From CALJIC01 sp039805565 (GTDB lineage Bacteria; Chloroflexota; Chloroflexia; Chloroflexales; Roseiflexaceae), in the NCBI GenBank assembly GCA_039805565.1, contig JBDLTZ010000323.1, forward strand, positions 1 to 29,179: 29,179 bases of DNA, read 5' to 3'. A model generated the notes under the pieces. The model did no database searches, had not been told where the DNA came from, and worked only from the letters and a program-made list of their open reading frames with translations. Of the stretch, positions 7,501-13,095 are shown one piece after another. Made by a program: the position numbers and the translations under genes. The first letter of the stretch is position 1. Every line of letters starts with the position of its first letter.

Positions 7501-8280
7501 GAGCGTACTGGTGAGCTGGCCGCTCCAGATCCCGAGGATGATGCTGAGCTCCACCAGCAGCGAGACGCCGAACACCGCTCCCAGGCCGATCACCACCGTG
7601 CGGCGCGGCAGCAGCTCGAACAGCAGCCGGATGATCAGGAACCAGCCGAAGATGAAGGCCAGGATGTAGTAGAGCTCGTGGGTGCCGATCGCCAGCGCGA
7701 CGCCAGCCGCCATCAGGTAGAGGAACGCCGGCCGGCCGGTGTCGAGGTAGCGGAAGAACCCGATCACGATCCACAGCGTCCAGAGCACCATCAGGCCGTC
7801 GTGGCGGGCGAAGCGGGTGTAGTAGAGCAGCGAGGGGGTGAAGGCCAGCAGCACGCCCGCCAGCAGAGCACCGCGCGCCCCCAGGTACGGCCGCAGCATC
7901 CAGCACGAAGCCACCAGGCCGATGCCTGCGAGGGCCTGCGGGATGCGCGCCTGCCAGTCGCCGTCGCCGAACAGGAAGTACGAGGCCAGCGTCAGCACGT
8001 ACAGCGAGGGCCCGTGGTACACCGGGTCGTAGCAGTAGGTGGCCGAGCTCCGCCCGCCGGCGCAGCTGAAGCCGCCGTTGCCGGTGAAGAACTTCCAGCT
8101 CATCCAGGCGTGGATCGACTCGTCGTGGTGCAGCGCCATGCGGTCTAGCGCCCACAGGTGGGCGAGCACGCTCACGAGCACGAGGCCCACGAAGGCCACC
8201 ACGTCCCAGTTCGCCCAGGAGAGGCCGACGCCGCGGTCCAGAACCGATGTGTGGCGACGCTCGGGTGAGACTATAGCCAT
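4597..8280 (-). CDS. Agl23/TIGR03663-like multi-pass membrane protein fused to an NHL beta-propeller
   Basis: The 1227-residue product has about a dozen hydrophobic segments in residues 20-390 and 510-700. Motifs match its neighbour: ALHHDESIHAWMSW in the first loop (the DE pair is typical of GT-C glycosyltransferases of the PMT/GT39 kind), FARHDG, and SWAGEKMPWLNTHI. This matches the family annotated TIGR03663 or 'flippase activity-associated protein Agl23', probably using a lipid-linked sugar, although activity is not established. Residues about 392-510 are a Pro/Ala/Glu-rich linker. Residues about 918-1222 hold six NHL-type units, several reading GVAVDAQGNIYVADTxNxR, forming a propeller probably outside the membrane. 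Start ATG 8280 is chosen because AGGAAG lies 5-10 bases upstream; the frame further upstream only translates the heptad repeat. It follows its paralogue by 80 bases and probably shares its transcript. Confidence 0.85.
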   Translation of the reverse strand: MAIVSPERRHTSVLDRGVGLSWANWDVVAFVGLVLVSVLAHLWALDRMALHHDESIHAWMSWKFFTGNGGFSCAGGRSSATYCYDPVYHGPSLYVLTLASYFLFGDGDWQARIPQALAGIGLVASCWMLRPYLGARGALLAGVLLAFTPSLLYYTRFARHDGLMVLWTLWIVIGFFRYLDTGRPAFLYLMAAGVALAIGTHELYYILAFIFGWFLIIRLLFELLPRRTVVIGLGAVFGVSLLVELSIILGIWSGQLTSTLRADGLAVLFMAVSGMGLLLTRVWDDHPLAADRFRALWREQRAVLWTALGILVAIYVVLYSTFFADPRGIIDGLYQGLAYWLGSQQEYKRGDQPWYYYFMLMTLYEPLAFFGGLATLVYLFSRGWGKGSRGWEMGADAPVHDEAPGAEGRVLSAEGDGALPEVAGRPEPAADGLAAGEPQQPAMRSTEGATSTNGSPVEARVLVADAETVAAGAPPAVMPEPATSAEMAEAGPGRTAALQAVVPAKAPFDVVTMFPLFLAFWFLCAFVTFSWAGEKMPWLNTHIALPGNLLVAWGISRIVGSLGQSKGERPSSGVWLIPFALTLALVAVSVALWRFGSSSADQQGQADLLQGLVPLAVAGVLLYAILTLGQRLGARLTLGVCALTLAALTGTYTLRATWMVVYAHPDTPRDPLVYVQSSPDVPLIVDEIRELAIAQTRNARNPADPVGGLSMPVIMDNGDPNADGEGSLAWPYQWYLRDFKRLEVRGADFFRSATPESYLVNAPREGEEQIIAPVVLISRQHVTEAARQALEANYVRRYEGKLNWWFPEGNKCDPTSGGYKRFYFAYPGSEKDALKNCPNIDPTTIPQMVAPLLWPLDRSHWDNTGRFLLYRELPETLRLDGREMELWVRKDLAPVGSTATGAASAGPVKLVAQQSIGEAGNLPGQIDQPRGAAVDAQGNIYVADTGNHRITVYGPGGEALRTIGGFGSGEGQFNEPRGVAVDAQGNIYVADTWNARVVKLDPEGTFLTSWGVGTEDFGGGRRATVSDGTEAGNASNPLGFFGPRGVAVDAQGNVYVADTGNKRIVVTDSEGNFRYQWGTAGGGEGQFNEPIGVAVDAAGNAYVADTWNGRVQVFPPTADGRVSGVPITTWRVPGWQPQTYDDPYVAVSGDRVAVTVPSRNAVIYYDLFGRELLRWGGAGQDLASLSLPSGVAAGPDGSLLVVDRGNNRVLRFVPPALESPSSESGGL
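4640..5530 (-). repeat. NHL repeat-encoding array within the Agl23-like gene
   Basis: On the + strand a near-identical 30-40 base phrase encoding DAQGNIYVADT recurs at about 5105-5150, 5310-5350 and 5450-5500, with a more diverged copy at about 4970-5010. High nucleotide similarity between blades indicates recent expansion by internal duplication. The fifth blade, near 4800-4860, is degenerate. Confidence 0.7.
7040..7069 (-). repeat. Partial heptad repeat inside the Agl23-NHL coding region
   Basis: The + strand carries CTCAGCG, CTCAGCA, CTCGGCC and CTCAGCA in tandem, a partial, complementary-strand copy of the intergenic heptad CTGAGTG/CTGAGCG found at 8295 and 24398. It is translated in frame as part of the linker (AEGRVLSAEGD). 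The linker has no counterpart in the paralogous gene, so the repeat seems to have entered a tolerant loop. Confidence 0.55.
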
Positions 8281-8294
8281 ATCTTCCTCAAGTT

Positions 8295-8357
8295 CTGAGT
8301 GCTGAGTGCTGAGTGCTGAGTGCTGAGTCTTCACACTCAGCGCTCAGCACTCAGCAC
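8295..8357. repeat. CTGAGTG heptad repeat hairpin between the two Agl23-like genes
   Basis: Five tandem heptads (four CTGAGTG and one CTGAGTC, 8295-8329) are followed after a short loop by the complementary CTCAGCG/CTCAGCA units (8335-8357). The arms can form a long imperfect stem. The element fills almost the whole 80-base gap and ends three bases from the TAA stop of the upstream gene (8361-8363). It could act as a terminator, attenuator or mRNA stabiliser between the two genes. Confidence 0.8.
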
Positions 8358-8360
8358 TTG

Positions 8361-10967
8361 TTACTGGTCTCCCCCCGTCCCGAGCCCGATCTCATCGGCC
8401 AGCTCGGGGCGCACCGCCAGCACGAAGTCGGTCGAGCCGAGCGGCGCAGGGGGGTCGCGGTAGATCACGTACTGCCACAGCTGTACCGCCGTCCGGGTGT
8501 CGAACGGTGTCCGCAGCACGCGCATGAGCAGCGGCGAGCTCTCGTCTACCGGTGCGGTCATCCACCCCTCGGGCAGGCGGTAGGCGTCGTCCTCGGGGAA
8601 CCACCAGCGCAGCGGGTAGCGCTGGACGCGGAAGCCCTCGAGCTTCTCCGCGTTGGCCGGGATGGTGTAGTTCTCGTACAGCATCAGCACGGCGTCCACC
8701 TCGTCCCCCGGGCCGGCGGTGAGTGTCGCGGGCTGCTCGACGGCGTTGGTGAAGCGCCGCATGTACCAGTCCCAGACGGTCTCGTTGTCGTACCAGATGT
8801 TGAGGTTGAGCCCGCCGCCGCGGCGCGTGGCGGCCTCCTCGAGCCGGTCGATCACGCGCTTCACGTCGGGGGAGGTCTGGGTGTAGATCATCATCTCGCG
8901 CGGGACGTCGCCCCACAGGTAGCTGAGCTGGAAGGCGCTGCGCGCGCCGTACATCCCCAGGGTCAGGCTGACGCCCAGCGCCAGCGCGCCTACGGCCCAG
9001 CGCGGCCCCCTGAGCAGCCCGCTGCCCACCGTGAGCAGCGTCAGCAGGGCAAGCGCCAGCACCGGCACCCAGGGCGTCCGGTCGGCCTGCGGCCCGGCGG
9101 GGTCGGCTACCACGGCGATCAGTAGGAAGCAGAGCGTCACGATTGTGCCGAACGCGCTCAGGTAGATCGCCAGCGCGGGCACGCGCGCCCTGGAGGGTGT
9201 GGAGGAGGCACTGCCGGCTCCAATACCCGCGGCCCCTGTGGCCCCCGCCGCGAGAGCGGCGCGCGACCAGGCCAGGGTGCGGGCCAGCGCCCACGCGCCC
9301 AGCAGCGCCAGCGGCAGTACCAGGTGGATCGTGAGCCAGGGCATCTTCTCGCCGGCCCACGAGTAGAGCGCCACTGTCGCCAGCGCCCACCATGCCAGCA
9401 GCGCCGGCAGCACGAGTGCGTGGGCGCGAAGGACCGAGGACGAAGGGCTCAGGCGTGACGAGTTCTCGGGCGCGGCGGCGCTTTGGTCGTCGGTCATTCG
9501 CCCTTGGTCTTCCGTCGGTCGTCGGTCTCTGGCGCGCCAGAGCCGCACTCCACCCCAGGCCACCATCGCCAGGCCCACCAGGCCCCAGAGCAGGATGAGC
9601 GGCTCGTAGATCGTCAGCAGCACGGCGTAGTAGTGCCGCGGCTGGCCGCCGCGCTCCACCTCGTGCTGGGCCAGCCAGTAGAGTAGCGATCCGGTAGTGC
9701 CGCTGACCACGCCCACAGGGTTGGTGAAGAATGAGCTGAACAGCAGCGCGTACGGCACGAGGAAGGCGCTGATGGCGTAGAGCCAGCGCTGCCCCTCCGC
9801 GAGCCCCGCGAACGCGTCCAGCACAGGGTCATTTTGCTGCCGCGCTCGCTCCCAGGCGGTCAGGCCGTCTGGCCCGCGGCGGCGCCAGATCTGCCAGGCG
9901 AAGCCGGCCAGGGTGGCGGCCGTGAGCGCGCTCGCCAGGATGACCGCCGGGTGCGCGGCGAACTGCCCGAGCTTGATCAGGTAGAGCCCGAGGTTGTTGT
10001 CCGGCTGGTGGCGGGCGCAGAGCGCGTACTGGTTGTCGAAGGTTTCGAGCGGCGGCCAGCCGAAGATTGGGCCGGGGCGCGCGGTGAGGATCGGGTTGGC
10101 GGGCGGGTAGGGGTTGTCGGCCGTCGGGCAGACGTACGGGCCGCTCACGCGGTTGACGGTGTCGCTCGTGGGGAAGGGGCGCTCGGGGTAGCCGGGCAGC
10201 ACGAACACCAGCGCCAGCAGCGCCAGACCGAAGCCCACCGCCAGCAGGATGCCCTGCCGCCAGACACGCCACAGCAGCGCCACCACCACCACCGGCGCGA
10301 AGATCGTGACGTACAGGTAGAACGTCTCCATGTTCGCGGCCATGAGCCCGAGCGCCGCGGCCGAGACGTACAGCCAGCCAGCGCGGCGCGTGCTCACGTA
10401 GCGCACCACGCCCACCAGCGCCAGCAGCTCGAACACCACGCTGTACGGGTCGTGCCGGATGAAGCGCCCGATGTACAGGAACACCGGCGAGATCAGCAGC
10501 ATCAGCGCGGCCAGGAGCGCCGCGCCGCGCCCGATCTCCCGCCGCAGCAGGAAGGGCATGCCCACCAGCGCCGCGCCGAAGACCGCCGCGCCGAGCCGGG
10601 CGGTGGCGTCCGAGTCGCCGAACAGGAAGTAGACCAGCGCGCCGAAGAAGTACAGGAATGGACCATGCAGCAGCGGGTCGTGGACGTAGCCCCTGCCCTG
10701 GAATACGAGCCACGAGTAGTAGGCGTGCAGCGTCTCGTCGTGGTGCAGCGCCCGGTTGTCGAGCGCCCACAGGCGTGTGATCACCGCCAGCGCGATGATC
10801 GCGAGGTAAGCGATGTGCTCGATGGTGATCGTGAGACTGCGCGCGTCCGGGGCTGCCTGAGGCGCCGCGTGCGCCGCGCGTGGGGGAAGTTCGGCAATCG
10901 ACATAGATCGTGCAGGTGGCGCTCCGACACGGCCGGTACGCCCCGGAGCCCCTCCGCTGTGTGTCAT
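8361..10967 (-). CDS. Agl23/TIGR03663-like multi-pass membrane protein
   Basis: The 868-residue product is a paralogue of the next gene without the NHL domain. It has about a dozen hydrophobic segments. Shared motifs are ALHHDETLHAYYSW in the first outer loop, FIRHDPY, and SWAGEKMPWLTIHL. These are signatures of the TIGR03663/Agl23 family, related to GT-C protein mannosyltransferases that use polyprenyl-phosphate sugars; the substrate is unknown. A polar linker at about residues 477-514 (EDQGRMTDDQSAAAPENSS) is encoded by repeat-like DNA. Start ATG 10967 is chosen because a promoter-like TACAAT lies just upstream; Met at 10904 is an alternative and neither has a strong ribosome site. The gene follows a Crp/Fnr regulator on the same strand and precedes the NHL-fused paralogue. 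Confidence 0.85.
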   Translation of the reverse strand: MTHSGGAPGRTGRVGAPPARSMSIAELPPRAAHAAPQAAPDARSLTITIEHIAYLAIIALAVITRLWALDNRALHHDETLHAYYSWLVFQGRGYVHDPLLHGPFLYFFGALVYFLFGDSDATARLGAAVFGAALVGMPFLLRREIGRGAALLAALMLLISPVFLYIGRFIRHDPYSVVFELLALVGVVRYVSTRRAGWLYVSAAALGLMAANMETFYLYVTIFAPVVVVALLWRVWRQGILLAVGFGLALLALVFVLPGYPERPFPTSDTVNRVSGPYVCPTADNPYPPANPILTARPGPIFGWPPLETFDNQYALCARHQPDNNLGLYLIKLGQFAAHPAVILASALTAATLAGFAWQIWRRRGPDGLTAWERARQQNDPVLDAFAGLAEGQRWLYAISAFLVPYALLFSSFFTNPVGVVSGTTGSLLYWLAQHEVERGGQPRHYYAVLLTIYEPLILLWGLVGLAMVAWGGVRLWRARDRRPTEDQGRMTDDQSAAAPENSSRLSPSSSVLRAHALVLPALLAWWALATVALYSWAGEKMPWLTIHLVLPLALLGAWALARTLAWSRAALAAGATGAAGIGAGSASSTPSRARVPALAIYLSAFGTIVTLCFLLIAVVADPAGPQADRTPWVPVLALALLTLLTVGSGLLRGPRWAVGALALGVSLTLGMYGARSAFQLSYLWGDVPREMMIYTQTSPDVKRVIDRLEEAATRRGGGLNLNIWYDNETVWDWYMRRFTNAVEQPATLTAGPGDEVDAVLMLYENYTIPANAEKLEGFRVQRYPLRWWFPEDDAYRLPEGWMTAPVDESSPLLMRVLRTPFDTRTAVQLWQYVIYRDPPAPLGSTDFVLAVRPELADEIGLGTGGDQ
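9424..9536 (-). repeat. ACGA/GGTCGTC-type repeat inside the second Agl23-like gene
   Basis: The + strand reads 'cgaaggaccgaggacgaagg' and, 50 bases later, 'ggtcgtcggtcattcgcc' and 'cgtcggtcgtcggtctctgg'. The two halves are loosely complementary. The same vocabulary occurs between genes at 28857-28945 and 25593-25633. It encodes the polar linker of the protein and replaces sequence at the same relative place where the paralogue has its own repeat-containing linker. Confidence 0.5.
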
Positions 10968-10983
10968 ACGCTATCGTGAAGGG

Positions 10984-11013
10984 ATTGTACCCGATCCGCG
11001 ACGCGCGGCGCAA
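10984..11013 (-). promoter_or_regulatory. Candidate sigma-70 promoter for the Agl23-like pair
   Basis: On the minus strand TTGCGC (11013-11008) and TACAAT (10989-10984) are separated by 18 bases. The -10 box matches consensus at 5 of 6 positions, the -35 at 3 of 6. Transcription would begin about 10 bases before the ATG at 10967, giving a very short leader that agrees with the lack of a ribosome site. Confidence 0.4.
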
Positions 11014-11068
11014 GGAGCTGTGCCGCCGCGCCGTGCAAGTCTGTAGCAGACTGTGCTCGGACTCGTGG

Positions 11069-11749
11069 CTACCGCTCGACGATCTGGCGCAGCCGCCCGA
11101 TGTCGGTCAGGTGAATGGCGTCCTCCTCCACCCGGATGAGCCCGGCCTCGCGGAACTCGCCGATCACCTTGGTGACTGTCTCGCGGTAGGAGCCGATCAT
11201 CTCGGCTAGCTGCTGGTGCGTGTAGCGCACCACCGCCGGCGCCTCGCCGCGCCCCACGCTGCCGCGCTCGTCCACGAGCCCGAGCAGCACCGTGGCCAGC
11301 CGCTGCGGCACGCTCTTGAAGGCGATGTCGGCCAGTTTGCGCTCCATCGCCCGTAGCCGCCGGCTCACCACACCCATCAGCCGCAGCGAGATCGCAGGGT
11401 TGGCTCTCAGCACCTGCTGGAGCGACTCGCGGCCCAGGGTGCCCACCACGCAGTCGGTCATCGCCTCAGCGAAGCTGTCGTGCTCGCTCGGCTCGGCCAG
11501 CGCCATCTCGCCGAAGATCGCCGGCGGCTCGAGCACCATCAGCGTCAGCGCCCGCCCCTCGGGCGAGAGCTTGTAGAGCCGTACCCGCCCGCGCTGCAGC
11601 AGGTAGACCCGATCACCCGGGTCATCGGGGGCGAAGAAGATGTGCTCGACCGGGTACTCGGCCACACTGATCCGGCGCGCCAGAGCGGCGCGCTGCTCAG
11701 GTGGCAGGTCGGCGAGCAGGTCGCCGTCGGCGAAAGTCTCGATGCTCAT
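11069..11749 (-). CDS. Crp/Fnr-family transcriptional regulator
   Basis: The 226-residue product has a cyclic-nucleotide-binding-like beta-roll (about residues 14-125, including LLQRGRVRLYKLSPEGR and IFGEMALAEPSEHDS) and a C-terminal winged helix. The winged helix has a recognition region of the Crp type (YTHQQLAEMIGSYRETVTKVIGEFREAGLI). The Arg that contacts cAMP phosphate in E. coli CRP (ERSA) is not present, the segment reading EHDSFAEA, so the ligand is probably not cAMP. There is no N-terminal Cys cluster, arguing against an Fnr-type Fe-S sensor. It starts 20 bases after the histidine phosphatase stop and precedes the two Agl23-like genes on the same strand, so it may regulate them or be co-transcribed with them. 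Confidence 0.9.
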   Translation of the reverse strand: MSIETFADGDLLADLPPEQRAALARRISVAEYPVEHIFFAPDDPGDRVYLLQRGRVRLYKLSPEGRALTLMVLEPPAIFGEMALAEPSEHDSFAEAMTDCVVGTLGRESLQQVLRANPAISLRLMGVVSRRLRAMERKLADIAFKSVPQRLATVLLGLVDERGSVGRGEAPAVVRYTHQQLAEMIGSYRETVTKVIGEFREAGLIRVEEDAIHLTDIGRLRQIVER

Positions 11750-11769
11750 ACGCGTGGCGGGGCTGTGCC

Positions 11770-12420
11770 CTAGCGTTCATCCATATCGTTCAGGTGCCAG
11801 TGGTCGTTGTGCGCCACCAGCTGCCACTCATGGCGGTCGTCCTTGGTGTCCACCTGGCGCCAGTGGGTGATCGCCGTGTTCCGCACGTGGAAGGCCGCGC
11901 GCCCGCGCACCCCCATGCCGAGCTGGAGCAGGTGGAAGAACGAGGCCTCGATCACGCCGCCGTGGCACACCAGCACCACGTTCTGCCCCTGGTGCCGGTC
12001 GATGATCCGCTCCAGCGCCGCCGAGGCGCGCGCGACGAATGACCCCCAGCTCTCGCCGCCCGGCGCGATCGGGGTGTAGAACTCCTTGAAGAACACCTCG
12101 AAGGTGCGGAAGCGCGCCCGCGCCTCGTCGATGTGCATGCCGTCCGCCTCGCCCGGGCGGAGCTCCTGCAGCTCGCGGTCCCACACGATCGGCAGCTTCA
12201 GGGCCCGGGCCACCGCCTCGGCGGTCTGCTGCGCCCGCGGCAGGTCGCTGGCGTACAGCACGTCCGCCGGTATCTCGCCGCCCTCCAGCCGCCGCGCCAG
12301 TGCCTGCGCCTGCGCCAGGCCGCGCTCGGTCAGCCCGCGGCACCCCTTGTCCCCGCCCATGATCGGCTCGACGTTGCTGACCGCCTCGCCGTGGCGGATG
12401 AGGTAGATGTTGGTGGACAT
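11770..12420 (-). CDS. Histidine phosphatase (phosphoglycerate mutase-like) family protein
   Basis: The 216-residue product starts IYLIRHGEAVSN, containing the RHG motif whose His is phosphorylated during catalysis. It continues with GLTERGLAQAQALARRL and YASDLPRAQQTAEAVA, and has the second catalytic His in VCHGGVIEA. This is the cofactor-independent histidine phosphatase branch 1 (PhoE/GpmB/CobC type). The substrate cannot be assigned. The start ATG (12420-12418) overlaps the TGA stop of the DUF3054 gene by one base, so translation is probably coupled. The C-terminal tail, rich in His and Trp (HEWQLVAHNDHWHLND), is typical of actinobacterial and Chloroflexota members. Confidence 0.9.
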   Translation of the reverse strand: MSTNIYLIRHGEAVSNVEPIMGGDKGCRGLTERGLAQAQALARRLEGGEIPADVLYASDLPRAQQTAEAVARALKLPIVWDRELQELRPGEADGMHIDEARARFRTFEVFFKEFYTPIAPGGESWGSFVARASAALERIIDRHQGQNVVLVCHGGVIEASFFHLLQLGMGVRGRAAFHVRNTAITHWRQVDTKDDRHEWQLVAHNDHWHLNDMDER

Positions 12421-12866
12421 CAGTTGCTGTTCTCCCCGGCAGTGCGCGACGCGGCCAGCGCGAACACTCCGCGCCAGACCACCAGGATCACGAGCACGGT
12501 GACGAGCGTCACCAGCGCAAACGAGAGTGGGACGCTGCGCTGGAGCAGCAGCGCCCGTAGCGCCAGACCGATCGGCCAGGCCAGGAGCCACGCAAGCGCG
12601 GTGCGCGCCACCATCGGGCGCACGCCGCTCACGGCCGCAGGGCCGAACACGCCGACGAACGGGGCCACGAGGAACCAGCCCACGGCGAAGGGCGCCGCGG
12701 TGCCCGCCACCTGCAGCAACGCATCCAGGCCCGCGGCCGCGCCGTGACTCGAGCGGCCGACCGCCGAGAATACCAGAAACGCCGCTACGTCGCCGGCCAC
12801 CAGCCCTGCCGTGCGGCCGAGCCCTGGCGCCGGAACGATGCCGCGCGTCGGTTGTGCTGAGCTCAT
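12420..12866 (-). CDS. DUF3054-family integral membrane protein
   Basis: A 148-residue hydrophobic protein with about four membrane segments: GDVAAFLVFSAVGRSSHG, TAAPFAVGWFLVAPFVGVF, TALAWLLAWPIGLALRALLL and FALVTLVTVLVILVVWRGVFAL. The GD...AVGRxSHG pattern and overall length fit DUF3054, a family of unknown function. Start ATG 12866 is preceded by a strong purine-rich ribosome site (GGAGGAGGAG), whereas the longer open frame upstream has no coding character. It is the first gene of the five-gene minus-strand block and overlaps the histidine phosphatase gene by one base. Confidence 0.8.
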   Translation of the reverse strand: MSSAQPTRGIVPAPGLGRTAGLVAGDVAAFLVFSAVGRSSHGAAAGLDALLQVAGTAAPFAVGWFLVAPFVGVFGPAAVSGVRPMVARTALAWLLAWPIGLALRALLLQRSVPLSFALVTLVTVLVILVVWRGVFALAASRTAGENSN

Positions 12867-12894
12867 GCTCTCCTCCTCCCTTGTGTACCCCCCG

Positions 12895-12900
12895 ATTGTA
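12895..12900 (-). promoter_or_regulatory. -10 box candidate upstream of the DUF3054 gene
   Basis: The minus strand reads TACAAT about 30 bases before the ATG at 12866, upstream of the strong ribosome site. It matches the -10 consensus at 5 of 6 positions. I see no convincing -35 box at 16-18 bases. Confidence 0.35.
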
Positions 12901-13059
12901 CCACGCTCGCCCACCGGAAAAGCTATCTGGCACGCGCGGGGCGCGCCGCTGGCACACCTGTCCCCATCACGCTTCTCCGCCGCGCCCGCGCCGGCCGCGC
13001 CGTCCTGACCCTCGCGTGACCATCCGGCTATGGCGCCCGCTGTGCCCCGCGTGCTATGG

Positions 13060-13073
13060 TTCAACTAGTTGAA
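13060..13073. promoter_or_regulatory. Perfect 14-bp palindrome TTCAACTAGTTGAA, candidate operator
   Basis: A perfect palindrome lies 22 bases before the endoglucanase start codon, just upstream of the ribosome site AAGGAG. A weak -10-like TATGGT (13055-13060) overlaps its left edge. A dyad in this position is what a dimeric repressor site would look like; TTGAA/TTCAA-type half-sites are common among MarR-like regulators, but the regulator is unknown. It is AT-rich in a very GC-rich region, which makes chance less likely. Confidence 0.45.
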
Positions 13074-13095
13074 ATGTTGTTAAGGAGCATATGAC

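Noticed and set aside
5437..8148. Long open frames on the + strand (5437-6354, 6655-8148) opposite the Agl23-NHL gene
   Set aside because: They are Gln/Arg/Val/His-rich with no recognisable domain, while the minus strand has conserved membrane and NHL motifs in the same DNA. High GC at third positions leaves antisense frames open.
8281..8334. N-terminal extension of the Agl23-NHL protein by 18 residues
   Set aside because: It too only translates the heptad repeat (TQHSALSTQHSE); a good ribosome site, AGGAAG, serves ATG 8280.
8295..8357. Heptad array considered as a CRISPR or an iteron origin
   Set aside because: Units are contiguous with no spacers, so it is not CRISPR. Iterons are usually longer and lie beside a replication initiator gene, of which there is none here.
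12867..13095. Largest gene-free stretch, examined for a missed gene
   Set aside because: About 230 bases between divergent genes contain a candidate -10 box and the 14-bp palindrome, but no frame with a ribosome site or recognisable motif.
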